A DNA stretch of 10,268 bases from UBA4661 sp002405405 (GTDB lineage: Bacteria > Bacteroidota > Ignavibacteria > Kapaibacteriales > UBA4661), in NCBI GenBank assembly GCA_036847245.1, contig DAIUAL010000122.1:1-10268 (forward strand). Reading direction: 5' to 3'. The notes beneath the pieces are model-generated. The model was given only the letters and a program-made list of their open reading frames with translations, ran no database searches and had not been told where the DNA came from. This document shows positions 1 to 7,486 of the stretch, piece by piece (the stretch's first letter is position 1; every line of letters begins with the position of its first letter). The position numbers were made by a program, and so were the translations under genes.

Positions 1-62
1 CCAAGAATGGGGTATTCGCAAAACACAATGGCTGCATCGGTAATGAGGTATTCTTTGATGAG

Positions 63-105
63 AAAAAAAAACCGCAGATGATGTTGAGTCATTTGCGGTT
101 TTTTT
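63..105. terminator. Bidirectional-looking intrinsic terminator
   Basis: An inverted repeat has AACCGCA (70-76) pairing with TGCGGTT. The stem extends inward through a few pairs including G-T wobbles, to a five-base loop near 83-87. The stem is flanked by a run of A on the left and a run of T on the right, so either strand gives a U-tailed hairpin. It lies 42 bases past the stop of the DUF4249 gene and most likely ends the leftward receptor/lipoprotein unit. It could also end a rightward gene lying off the left edge. Confidence 0.8.
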
Positions 106-146
106 GCACTCAATGTATTTCGCAAGTGCACGTATAATAAATTATT

Positions 147-1022
147 TTATCGAACAACGATGGATCGCCGTGCCACATCTGCTACCCCCAAATAACCAAG
201 CGGAAAACGATCGGCATTCGTGGTATTACGTATATTGGATGGCAAACCCGATGGTGGCGGATTAAATAACCCACCTTGACGATTCAATGAAAATGCCGTA
301 AAATAAAAATCATACATTGGCTTCGTAATCGACACCACTTCTGCTGTTGCTGTGTCACCAATGGCAAAGACAACCTCATCATTCACCGGCAATGCGCGTA
401 ATCTCAACCCATTAAAAAATTCGTCATTTCGAAGCAGAGTAAATTCATTACCTGGATCGCTGAGTGTCGTATTTCGTCCATTTTTCAACAAGCGTAATTG
501 GTAATGATTTGCAAACTGACCGGGATCGGTGTAGTCCACCAAAATGATAATTCCACCCGGTTGAAAAAGCGTTTCTGCTTGGATACGTGTGTAGATTGAG
601 TCAATACGACCACCCGGGACTAGTTCGTCCGTTGTTTCATATACATCGCCTTGCCATGAAATACGAGTTGTATACGCCACACCGGCACGAATAACAAGAT
701 TGCGTGTTTCATAGACGCTATCGCGACTATTATACGTCAATGTTGCCGTTTGGCGACCATCAGCAGAGGTAACAACAATTTGTGCATCAGTGAGCATGCG
801 TGCCCGCGACTGATCGTAGAATTGCTGACTAAAACGAAGTGCTATTTTTTGATAGGCAGAATCCGAAAGACCCTGCTTGCGCTCTAAGGTTCCCTCGACA
901 ACCATACGTGGAATATCATTATTGAGATCAACCACAATAGGATCTTGACAACTTGTCAAGAAAAGGGATATGACACTGGCAAGTGTTATGAGTGTAATGA
1001 GGCGATAGTGTACTGCGCGCAT
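147..1022 (-). CDS. DUF4249 family surface lipoprotein
   Basis: This is a 291-residue predicted lipoprotein. Residues 1-24 form a signal peptide with a hydrophobic core and a lipobox LTSC (22-25), so Cys25 would be lipidated. Immediately after it comes the family's characteristic start, VDLNNDIPRMVVEG (31-44). The rest is beta-rich, as expected for DUF4249, and the length is at the short end of what I recall for the family. DUF4249 proteins are Bacteroidota lipoproteins commonly encoded just after a TonB-dependent receptor; their molecular role is not established, but a surface partner of the receptor is the usual guess. Here the receptor gene lies 63 bases upstream on the same strand with no terminator between, so the two are probably co-transcribed. 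No Shine-Dalgarno precedes the ATG; the start is chosen because it gives a complete signal peptide. Confidence 0.85.
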   Translation of the reverse strand: MRAVHYRLITLITLASVISLFLTSCQDPIVVDLNNDIPRMVVEGTLERKQGLSDSAYQKIALRFSQQFYDQSRARMLTDAQIVVTSADGRQTATLTYNSRDSVYETRNLVIRAGVAYTTRISWQGDVYETTDELVPGGRIDSIYTRIQAETLFQPGGIIILVDYTDPGQFANHYQLRLLKNGRNTTLSDPGNEFTLLRNDEFFNGLRLRALPVNDEVVFAIGDTATAEVVSITKPMYDFYFTAFSLNRQGGLFNPPPSGLPSNIRNTTNADRFPLGYLGVADVARRSIVVR

Positions 1023-1085
1023 TATAAAAAGCTAAAGAAGATGAATATAAATTTCTTGATATTAAAAACACATAGTATTACCAGA

Positions 1086-3551
1086 CTACCAGCGAAATTC
1101 CCATGTTACGCTTGGCACAATACCGAAGAATGCAAGACGCGAAGACTCTGTCTGATACACCGCAGGATTATCTTGTTGTCCCGCTTGACGAAAGACAATC
1201 GAAGCAGCATTTTTTCGATTATAGACATTGTAAATGCCAAAGACCCATGCCGTACGAAATCCTGTTTTCTTAGGACTTTCCCATCGCAGGGAAATATCCA
1301 AGCGATGATACTCCGGAAGACGCTGTGCATTGCGCGTACCATCATACTGAGGAATAATCAAACCGGCTAAATCATATCGCCCCACAGGGAATGTTGCCGG
1401 AATACCTGATTGAAAAATAAAGTTCGATGATAATGTCCAGCGGTCATTGAGTTTGTATGTACCCACGACGCTCAGGTTATGTGTGCGATCATAGACAGAA
1501 GCATACCATGCTCCTCGGTTAATACCCGGTCCACCATTCACGCCTTCGAGTGGTGGCACACGTCGCTCCGAGCGTGCGAGTGTATAGCTAATCCATCCTG
1601 TAAGATCACCTTTGGCTTTTTCCAAAAAGAGTTCCATGCCATATGCACGACCTTCACCGCGCAGAATCTCAGTTTCAAGATTATTATTACCAAAAAGGTT
1701 TGCCCCATCGACAAAATCAACAAGATTATTCAAAGTCTTGTAGTAGCCTTCGACTGATATGCGATACTCATCATCATTAATACTCCGAAACCAACCTAAA
1801 GAATATTGATCGGCTGTCTGCGGGCGCAAATAGCCACCACTCGGTTGCCATAGATCCAATGGTGTGGGTGACGCAGTGTTAGAAATCAAGTGCAAGTTCT
1901 GCCGTGTACGGTTGTAACTCAGCTTCAATGAGTTATCATCATCTAACAAATACCGTAGATTGATACGTGGCTCAAATCCTTGATAAAAATCAATGATATC
2001 GCCTTTATTGTACGTAGTTGAACCTGTAACAATACCATCAACATACTGCCCTGTGTTGGCATTATAGCGTACCGGTTGGTTGTTTTGATATTGACGAATA
2101 ATGTCATTTCCCATACGCCAGAAAGTGTTCCAACGTACTCCCATATCAATAGTCAATAGTGGAGACACATCCCATTCATCCGTAACATAAAGTGCACCTT
2201 CCATAGCATATTTTCGGTCAAGTGTTCGCGTTAGAACATTGGTGCCATCCCGCAAAGGACGTACATCGCCCGGCACAAATGTGTAATCAATCAAATCAAA
2301 TCCAAACTCGACACGATGGTTTTCAGCTGCATTCCAATAAAAATCCGACTTGAAGTTTGTGCTGATGATATTTGATTGCAGACCAAATTCTGAACCCGGC
2401 GTAAGGATTTGAAACTCATAATCGTAGTTACTATAAATCGCAGAGACATTCACAAAAAGCTTATCGTTAAATATATGATTCCACCGAACATTCAGCGTGG
2501 TATTGCCATAGATATTACCAATAGTGCTTGCTACCTCGAAGCGGTCGCGCCCAAAGTATCCGCTGACAAAAAGCTTATCGCTTTCACTGAACTCATAGTT
2601 CAATTTCATATTCAGATCATAGAAATAGGCAATATTGTCGCGGATTTCTTGTTGCGGCGCAAGGGCAAGAAAAGCATCGGCATATGTTCTGCGCCCCGCT
2701 ATCATAAAGGATCCTTTGTCTTTTGCAATGGGACCCTCGACCAAGAGTTTTGAGCTGATTAAACCGATACCACCATTTATGCCGAACTCTTTGTTATTGC
2801 CATCGCGCTGACGAACATCCAAGACAGATGAAAGCCGCCCGCCATAATTCGCAGGAATTCCTGCTTTATAGAGTTTGAAATTGTTGATCGCATCAGGATT
2901 GAACACTGAAAAGAAACCAAGAACATGTGAAGCATTGTAGATCACGGCTTCATCTAAAAGAATCAAATTTTGATCAGCTCCACCACCACGAACATTAAAA
3001 CCTGTTGATCCTTCGCTTGCTGTGGATACTCCGGGCAAGAGTTGAATTGCTTTCAAAACATCAGTTTCGCCTAGCACGACCGGTAAACTTTTTACCGTTG
3101 CCATTTCGAGCTGGACTGTACCAATTTCTGTTGAACGTACTCCCTCTCGCGTACGCTCTGCAGTAACCGTTACTTCCTCAGATACTGCTGCATTTGACAC
3201 TACTTCAAGATTAAGGGTTTTGTTTGCCGTCAATTCGACTTTCTGCTCTAATGGCTTAAATCCTATATGTCGCACAATAACCGTGTATGTTCCCGGTGGC
3301 ACACTGACTGAATAAAATCCATAATTATTGGCATATGCGCCTTTTTTGATTTCTTTGATAAGAATGCTGGCACCAATCACGATTTCACCGGTCGCTTTAT
3401 CTTTTACAATTCCCGACAGTGTTACGCGCTCTTGCGCTGTCATCCTTCCGGCATAATGGCTCATAGGCATTGCAACACTGAGTATAAAAATTTGCAACGC
3501 AAGTCTGCACATATATTGCTCAATAATGCTTTTCAGTTGTTGTAGTTTCAC
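1086..3551 (-). CDS. TonB-dependent outer-membrane receptor with N-terminal carboxypeptidase-regulatory-like domain
   Basis: This 821-residue receptor starts at GTG (3551-3549), preceded by GGGGG (3560-3556) four bases upstream. Residues 15-40 carry the signal peptide core, with a likely cut after TAQ (38-40). A carboxypeptidase-regulatory-like beta domain (about 44-120; SGIVKDKATGE, then PGTYTVIVRHIGF) precedes the plug (about 137-246). The plug contains LLPGVSTASEG, FNVRGGGADQNLILLDE and YGGRLSSVLDV. The remainder is a beta-barrel full of alternating aromatic strands, ending in EFRW with a terminal aromatic residue, typical of proteins inserted by the BAM machinery. Such receptors import a ligand across the outer membrane using TonB/ExbBD energy; the substrate cannot be read here. 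The DUF4249 gene follows at 63 bases, forming a probable two-gene unit. An in-frame ATG at 3512 is an alternative start but has a poorer ribosome site. Confidence 0.9.
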   Translation of the reverse strand: MKLQQLKSIIEQYMCRLALQIFILSVAMPMSHYAGRMTAQERVTLSGIVKDKATGEIVIGASILIKEIKKGAYANNYGFYSVSVPPGTYTVIVRHIGFKPLEQKVELTANKTLNLEVVSNAAVSEEVTVTAERTREGVRSTEIGTVQLEMATVKSLPVVLGETDVLKAIQLLPGVSTASEGSTGFNVRGGGADQNLILLDEAVIYNASHVLGFFSVFNPDAINNFKLYKAGIPANYGGRLSSVLDVRQRDGNNKEFGINGGIGLISSKLLVEGPIAKDKGSFMIAGRRTYADAFLALAPQQEIRDNIAYFYDLNMKLNYEFSESDKLFVSGYFGRDRFEVASTIGNIYGNTTLNVRWNHIFNDKLFVNVSAIYSNYDYEFQILTPGSEFGLQSNIISTNFKSDFYWNAAENHRVEFGFDLIDYTFVPGDVRPLRDGTNVLTRTLDRKYAMEGALYVTDEWDVSPLLTIDMGVRWNTFWRMGNDIIRQYQNNQPVRYNANTGQYVDGIVTGSTTYNKGDIIDFYQGFEPRINLRYLLDDDNSLKLSYNRTRQNLHLISNTASPTPLDLWQPSGGYLRPQTADQYSLGWFRSINDDEYRISVEGYYKTLNNLVDFVDGANLFGNNNLETEILRGEGRAYGMELFLEKAKGDLTGWISYTLARSERRVPPLEGVNGGPGINRGAWYASVYDRTHNLSVVGTYKLNDRWTLSSNFIFQSGIPATFPVGRYDLAGLIIPQYDGTRNAQRLPEYHRLDISLRWESPKKTGFRTAWVFGIYNVYNRKNAASIVFRQAGQQDNPAVYQTESSRLAFFGIVPSVTWEFRW

Positions 3552-3555
3552 TATT

Positions 3556-3560
3556 CCCCC
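3556..3560 (-). promoter_or_regulatory. Shine-Dalgarno supporting the GTG start of the receptor gene
   Basis: On the minus strand the sequence reads TAGGGGGAATAGTG. The purine run ends four bases before the GTG and is the best ribosome site near the start, so it favours GTG at 3551 over the ATG at 3512. Confidence 0.6.
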
Positions 3561-3616
3561 TAGATTCGATTGCAGAGATCACAAAAACATGGTGCTTTTG
3601 TTTTCTATCATTAAAC

Positions 3617-3647
3617 AAAAAAAAATTCATCATGCTGTGAGCATGAT
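3617..3647 (-). terminator. Intrinsic terminator of the phosphatase gene
   Basis: A perfect 8-bp inverted repeat, ATCATGCT (3629-3636) and AGCATGAT (3640-3647), has a three-base loop. On the minus strand it is followed by GAA and then nine T (3625-3617). It lies 45 bases past the stop of the phoD-like gene and before the receptor gene, so the two are probably separate transcription units. The receptor's promoter should then lie in about 3552-3616; I could not pick a convincing one. Confidence 0.85.
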
Positions 3648-3691
3648 ATAGCTGTTCCAATTATCTTATGTGTCAATCTTCTTACACCACG

Positions 3692-5644
3692 CTATCGTAC
3701 AACATTGAGCGGCACCGATGTACTGCTTTGCCCCGATCGAAAGTCGATGCGATACACCCCTTGTGCAAGATTAGCCACTTCTATACTTATGGTCATCATT
3801 CCTCGCTGGGCATTGACGCTGTACTCCTGTACAATCTTACCCATGATATCGACAATGCTCACAGTGATAGGTTGCGATACAGAAATGCTGCTTTGTAGAA
3901 ATACAATATCACGTGCTGGATTCGGATATACGGATAGCACAGTTACAGAAGGTGGCACAGATACCGATGTTGTAAATCGTGGTGGTATCGATGGTGCCGG
4001 TATTTCTTGCCGTTGTTTGAGCGGAGCAGAAGTAGCACTGCTTCGGATAAGTGATACACCATTTTGCACTGTGAAAGAACGCCAGCGAAATTCATTATTT
4101 GATGGTATTCGCACTGAGTCTACAAAGAAATAGTCAGCTTGTACACGTTCCGGTAAAACATCCAAAACGAAGTAGCCATGATTAACTAAATCCGATGCTT
4201 TATTGATGGGATTCACTCGACCTACGTCAGCGATCAAAGTGCTTAAAAAATTCGGACCCAACAATGCTGTCAGCCCTGCTTCATCGAAATTCGACGATGT
4301 AATACTGGGTGTAACAAATTCAACGGCAATACTTGAGCGTGCATTGGTAGAATCATATCCGACTTGATCTTCATTAGCTGGAATATCGAAGGCAAAGGAT
4401 GTATGGAAATCACCTGTCAGCACAACGGTATTTTGGATATTGTTTTGCCGAAGTGTTTCCATAATGCGTCTGCGCTCGGCAGGATAACCATTCCATGAGT
4501 CAAGGAAACCATCTTGCAGCACCGCGTACAGCGGGTTGATTGTAACAAGTTGTCGTGTTTGCACGGGCGCAAAAATGACTTGGTTGCCAATAATTTTCCA
4601 TCGCGCTTGCGATGTACGCAAGCGATTTTGTAGCCATGTCAATTGCGCCGTACCAAGCATAGAGCGTGTTGGCATGTTGATGAGTGCTGAATCAGTTGCG
4701 AAGTTCCGTGCAATAATTTCTCGCCCCTCGATACGAGAATCAATCATCATAATTTCTGCCAAACTACCATATGCAAACGAACGATAAATCGTGGAATCCA
4801 CCGTTTCGCGTATAGGCATCCATTCGTAGTAGGCACGTTTTGATGCAGATCTACGCACGACCCACAGACCTTCATTAGCTTGATGATTTTGCGCAGAATC
4901 TCGATACGCATCATTAGTAAACTCGTGATCATCCCACACACAGATCATGGCATGTTGTTGATGTAATCGACGCAAATCTATGTCTAAGCGGTGCTGGCTA
5001 TATCGCGCACGATAATCTGCCAAAGACACAATTTCTGTTGAGGGTGAATGCACACGCGGATTAGTTGCCGCAATGCCATACTCATAGATATAATCTCCCA
5101 AATGAATGACGGCATCAAGATCATTGCGATCAGCAACTCGTGCATACGCATTGAAAAAACCTTGAGCAAAATTACTGCACGATACTACGGCAAAACGTAA
5201 TTGACCCGTTGCACTTTGCGTGGCAGTGCGTGTTCGCCCTGTGAGTGAATTTGCCCCCAATGCCGTAAAACCATAGTAGTACGTTGTACCTTGCTGCAAT
5301 CCGGCAACATCAATTTTGACAGTATAATCACGTGCAGGCGATGTGATGACTTCTCCTCGCTGGACGATATTCGTTAGCCCTGTATCTGTTGCTACACGCC
5401 ATTGAACACGAATTTCTGTGGGACTTGTTCCTGCATCAGGTGTGACCCGTGTCCACAAAATAACTCGATCAGATAAAGGGTCACCTGATGCCACCCCATG
5501 AAAGAATGGCCTCAATGATTCTTGTGCAAGGGCATCATTGCTACCATTAGGTCGCGTAAGAATATGGGTATTAATTTGTGCAATTGCTTGACTTCCCACG
5601 AAAAGCATAGCACATGCAAGTGCTACGAATACATATCTTTGCAT
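3692..5644 (-). CDS. phoD: PhoD-like secreted phosphatase with T9SS type A sorting domain
   Basis: This 650-residue protein is a PhoD-family phosphatase, a calcium/iron-dependent phosphodiesterase/monoesterase type that releases phosphate from organic esters outside the cell. The start at ATG 5644 is chosen because GGGAGA (5653-5648) precedes it and a Sec signal peptide (1-23, ending AIAQ) follows; the reading frame is open further upstream to 5752. The PhoD N-terminal domain begins with FFHGVASGDP (47-56). The metallophosphoesterase domain carries SC (155-156), GDYIYE (183-188), WDDHE (237-241) and GDFH (411-414), which supply metal-binding Asp, Cys and His residues in known PhoD enzymes. 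After a linker, residues from about 568 to 650 form a T9SS sorting domain with YPNPA (573-577) and a closing MGKIV...LAQGVYRI pattern. Export via Sec then T9SS to the surface or medium is inferred. No twin-arginine motif is seen, unlike Bacillus PhoD. Confidence 0.9.
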   Translation of the reverse strand: MQRYVFVALACAMLFVGSQAIAQINTHILTRPNGSNDALAQESLRPFFHGVASGDPLSDRVILWTRVTPDAGTSPTEIRVQWRVATDTGLTNIVQRGEVITSPARDYTVKIDVAGLQQGTTYYYGFTALGANSLTGRTRTATQSATGQLRFAVVSCSNFAQGFFNAYARVADRNDLDAVIHLGDYIYEYGIAATNPRVHSPSTEIVSLADYRARYSQHRLDIDLRRLHQQHAMICVWDDHEFTNDAYRDSAQNHQANEGLWVVRRSASKRAYYEWMPIRETVDSTIYRSFAYGSLAEIMMIDSRIEGREIIARNFATDSALINMPTRSMLGTAQLTWLQNRLRTSQARWKIIGNQVIFAPVQTRQLVTINPLYAVLQDGFLDSWNGYPAERRRIMETLRQNNIQNTVVLTGDFHTSFAFDIPANEDQVGYDSTNARSSIAVEFVTPSITSSNFDEAGLTALLGPNFLSTLIADVGRVNPINKASDLVNHGYFVLDVLPERVQADYFFVDSVRIPSNNEFRWRSFTVQNGVSLIRSSATSAPLKQRQEIPAPSIPPRFTTSVSVPPSVTVLSVYPNPARDIVFLQSSISVSQPITVSIVDIMGKIVQEYSVNAQRGMMTISIEVANLAQGVYRIDFRSGQSSTSVPLNVVR

Positions 5645-5856
5645 AGTTCTCCCATTGGTTTTGACACTACTATGCACGGCGCATAGTATTGGTCCTTTAT
5701 TGCTAAGGACAAAAATACTTGAATTTGTGTTACAAAACACATTATTGCACAAAAGTTTTTTTGATACAAGTGTTCTCTGGCATTATGTGTGAGTTATTTT
5801 CTATGTTTGTCGAACCCTCATTTTCTAGGCTCATTTCTTCGTTTCTTCATTCCTGC
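5645..5856. promoter_or_regulatory. Shared divergent promoter region with three inverted repeats
   Basis: This region separates the leftward phosphatase from the rightward aminotransferase-fold gene. It holds three dyads: TACTATGC/GCATAGTA (5668-5688), GTCCTT/AAGGAC (5692-5710) and TGTGTT/AACACA (5726-5741). On the minus strand a weak sigma-70-like pair, TTGTCC (5712-5707) and TACTAT (5688-5683), would start transcription about 30 bases before phoD. A Bacteroidota-type TATTTTTG box (5717-5710) overlaps it. On the plus strand TTGATA (5761-5766) and TATGTG (5784-5789) are 17 apart, a weak candidate. The promoter calls are tentative; the dyads are directly visible. Confidence 0.35.
5648..5653 (-). 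promoter_or_regulatory. phoD: Shine-Dalgarno deciding the phosphatase start
   Basis: The minus strand reads GGGAGAACTATG, a strong ribosome site at normal spacing. It fixes the start at 5644 rather than at the upstream ATG of the open frame at 5752. Confidence 0.7.
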
Positions 5857-7032
5857 ATGACACACTCCTCAACTCCTCTTGCGTGCGAGAAGCATCTTTT
5901 TTCTTTAGATTCTGATGTGCATTATATCAACTGTGCGTACATGTCACCTTTACTCAATACTGTCGCTCTTGCAGGCATTGATGGTGTCGTAGCGAAACAA
6001 AAACCTTATACCGTTACAGGTGAACATTTCTTTCAGCGTGTTGAAGACTTTCGTACAAAGTGTGCCCAACTCTTAAACAGCACCAAACGCGAACACTTCG
6101 TCATCATTCCTTCCGTTTCGTATGGTATGGGCATTGTCGCAAAAAATCTTCGTGTGCAAGCGGGTCAGAACATCATCATTCTTCATGATCAATTTCCAAG
6201 CAATGTTTTTGTATGGCAGAAATTTTGTGCCGAACATGGTTTAGAACTGCGTGTTATTGCTCCGCCGGAATCCTTTAATGAACGCGGCAAAGAATGGAAT
6301 GAACGTTTGCTCTCCGCTATTGATGCAAAAACAGTGCTAGTTAGTATTGAACACATTCACTGGACGGATGGAACAAAGTTTGATTTGCTAGCATTGCGTA
6401 AGCGTACGCGCGATGTTGGTGCATTATTGGCAATGGATGGTACACAGTCGGTAGGGGCATTCCCTTTAGATTTATCTCACATCGAACTTGATGCGCTTGT
6501 TGTTGCATCGTATAAATGGGCGATGGGACCTTACGGAATAGGGTTTGCATATTTCAGCGATTACTTCCGCGATGGACAGCCCCTCGAAGAAGGATGGGTT
6601 CCCCGCGTCGGCAGTGAGGATTTCTCCACCCTCACCCAATATTCTCATGAGTACAAACCCAATATGCTTCGGTATGAAATGGGTGAACGCAGTAGCTTCG
6701 CTCTTGTGCCGATGCTCAATGCCGCACTCGACCAACTTAATCGTTGGCAACCGGAGCGCGTGCAAGAGTATTGCGCCACACTTACCGCACCCTATTGCTC
6801 TGCCTTGCGTGATTTGGATTTATCTCTTGAAGATCCGCAATATAGAGCATCGCATCTCTTTGGCATTCGTACACCTGCTTCTATCGATCTGCATAAGCTC
6901 TTGGAATCGCTTTCAAAACGAAAAATTTATGTTTCGGTGCGTAGTGGTGCTGTTCGCATTTCTCCTCATGTCTATAATGATGCCTCCGATATGGATGCAC
7001 TTTTTGATGCTCTGCGAGAGAGTGTGCGGTAG
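5857..7032 (+). CDS. Class V aminotransferase-fold PLP-dependent enzyme
   Basis: From the ATG at 5857 the product has 391 residues and is predicted cytoplasmic, with no signal peptide. The fold is that of the class V aminotransferase group (cysteine desulfurase, kynureninase, isopenicillin N epimerase relatives). Visible family landmarks are the N-terminal YINCAYMSPL (23-32), the AMDGTQSVGAFPLDL stretch holding the cofactor-binding Asp194 and Gln197, and SYKWAMGPYGIG (218-229). In that last motif Lys220 should form the Schiff base with PLP. A MLRYEMGERSS segment (271-281) matches the arginine region of these enzymes. I see no obvious desulfurase active-site cysteine loop, so the exact reaction is open. 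The frame is open back to 5719, with ATGs at 5785 and 5806; no start has a Shine-Dalgarno, and 5857 is chosen because the conserved domain begins just after it. It stands alone on the plus strand, divergent from the phosphatase. Confidence 0.8.
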   Translation: MTHSSTPLACEKHLFSLDSDVHYINCAYMSPLLNTVALAGIDGVVAKQKPYTVTGEHFFQRVEDFRTKCAQLLNSTKREHFVIIPSVSYGMGIVAKNLRVQAGQNIIILHDQFPSNVFVWQKFCAEHGLELRVIAPPESFNERGKEWNERLLSAIDAKTVLVSIEHIHWTDGTKFDLLALRKRTRDVGALLAMDGTQSVGAFPLDLSHIELDALVVASYKWAMGPYGIGFAYFSDYFRDGQPLEEGWVPRVGSEDFSTLTQYSHEYKPNMLRYEMGERSSFALVPMLNAALDQLNRWQPERVQEYCATLTAPYCSALRDLDLSLEDPQYRASHLFGIRTPASIDLHKLLESLSKRKIYVSVRSGAVRISPHVYNDASDMDALFDALRESVR

Positions 7033-7185
7033 AATAGTGCGTATAAAAAGGTCATTTTGACTCTACATCTACATACATTCTTATTCACGCAAATACCCAA
7101 CACTATTTGACGAGATTGGGGTAGGAAAAAGTAGGGTGCGGAGAACCAAACCCCGTTGTACCAATATATAAGTTGGGTTTTTATT
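7033..7185. other. Intergenic stretch after the aminotransferase gene, no gene seen
   Basis: No convincing coding frame is found. The only possible terminator is weak: CCAA (7161-7164) can pair with TTGG (7173-7176), followed by GTTTTTATTGTTTT. An outer AAACCC/GGGTTT pairing (7148-7153, 7175-7180) is an alternative fold. Either could end the aminotransferase transcript. Confidence 0.3.
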
Positions 7186-7206
7186 GTTTTGGCGGCAAAA
7201 TACATA

Positions 7207-7284
7207 ACGTAACGTCGGCTTTGTGCCGTTGCCGAGCCACGCCATAGGCGTGAGTGAGGTAATGGTGCAAAACCGCTGTTAGGC
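7207..7284. repeat. attC-like structured repeat, element A
   Basis: The ends are inverted: TAACGTCGG (7210-7218) against CCGCTGTTA (7273-7281). The right boundary reads GTTAGGC (7278-7284), which fits the integron core consensus GTTRRRY; the left boundary ACGTAAC (7207-7213) misses RYYYAAC by one base. Inside are two small hairpins, CGGC/GCCG (7216-7228) and a perfect 6-bp CACGCC/GGCGTG with a three-base loop (7238-7252). The size, about 78 bases, is normal for attC sites. No integrase is in the window, so the identity is inference; a non-integron intergenic repeat family is the main alternative. Confidence 0.45.
7267..7282. repeat. Boundary direct repeat, copy 1
   Basis: GCAAAACCGCTGTTAG here matches GCAAAACGGCTGTTAG at 7471-7486 in 15 of 16 bases, in the same orientation, 204 bases apart. 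It marks the same edge of both structured elements. Confidence 0.8.
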
Positions 7285-7313
7285 GAAGTCCCGAAGGGCG
7301 AGCTTAACAACGG
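7273..7313. repeat. Imperfect hairpin bridging the two elements
   Basis: CCGCTGTTAGGC (7273-7284) pairs with GCTTAACAACGG (7302-7313) over 12 positions with one mismatch and one G-T wobble. An inner CCC/GGG with a GAA loop sits at 7290-7298. The hairpin joins the right edge of element A to the left edge of element B. Confidence 0.7.
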
Positions 7314-7368
7314 CGTAGCAGTCGCTACTTTAAAGCGTAAGCCCATAGGGATTACGCTCTAGGGGTTT

Positions 7369-7480
7369 GCCGCTTTGCGAAGGCGGGGATTTTTAGCACT
7401 AAACTTCATTAGATGCACAAAGCTTGAATTTAGCACTTCACTGTCATAGAAGCACGAAACCCCCGCTTTTGCAAAACGGC
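7369..7480. repeat. Long imperfect inverted repeat (24-base arms)
   Basis: The left arm (7369-7392) and right arm (7457-7480) are complementary at 20 of 24 positions, and all four differences are transitions. The arms include GGCGGGG and CCCCCGC. The 64-base interior holds a 9-base direct repeat TTTAGCACT (7392-7400 and 7429-7437). No terminal U run follows on either strand, so it is not a standard terminator. Confidence 0.8.
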
Positions 7481-7486
7481 TGTTAG
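7471..7486. repeat. Boundary direct repeat, copy 2
   Basis: Second copy of the 16-base boundary motif (15 of 16 identical to 7267-7282). It lies 34 bases past the stop codon of the small membrane protein gene. Confidence 0.8.

Noticed and set aside
1..81. Possible 3' end of a rightward gene before the left terminator
   Set aside because: All three plus frames give plausible-looking short tails (stops at 41-43, 79-81 and one further on), so no frame can be chosen from so few codons.
945..1370. Plus-strand open frame of 141 codons
   Set aside because: It lies antisense to the receptor and lipoprotein genes, is rich in odd residue runs, and has no domain or signal features.
5645..5752. N-terminal extension of the phosphatase
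   Set aside because: A strong Shine-Dalgarno and a complete signal peptide begin at 5644, and the extra 36 residues would bury the signal peptide.
5719..5856. N-terminal extension of the aminotransferase-fold protein
   Set aside because: The 46 extra residues do not resemble the family, contain no recognisable targeting signal, and overlap the phosphatase promoter region.
6972..7346. Minus-strand open frame of 124 codons across the aminotransferase end and the repeats
   Set aside because: It runs antisense through the end of a well-supported gene and then through hairpin repeats. Its sequence is the translation of the structured repeat rather than a protein with domain features.
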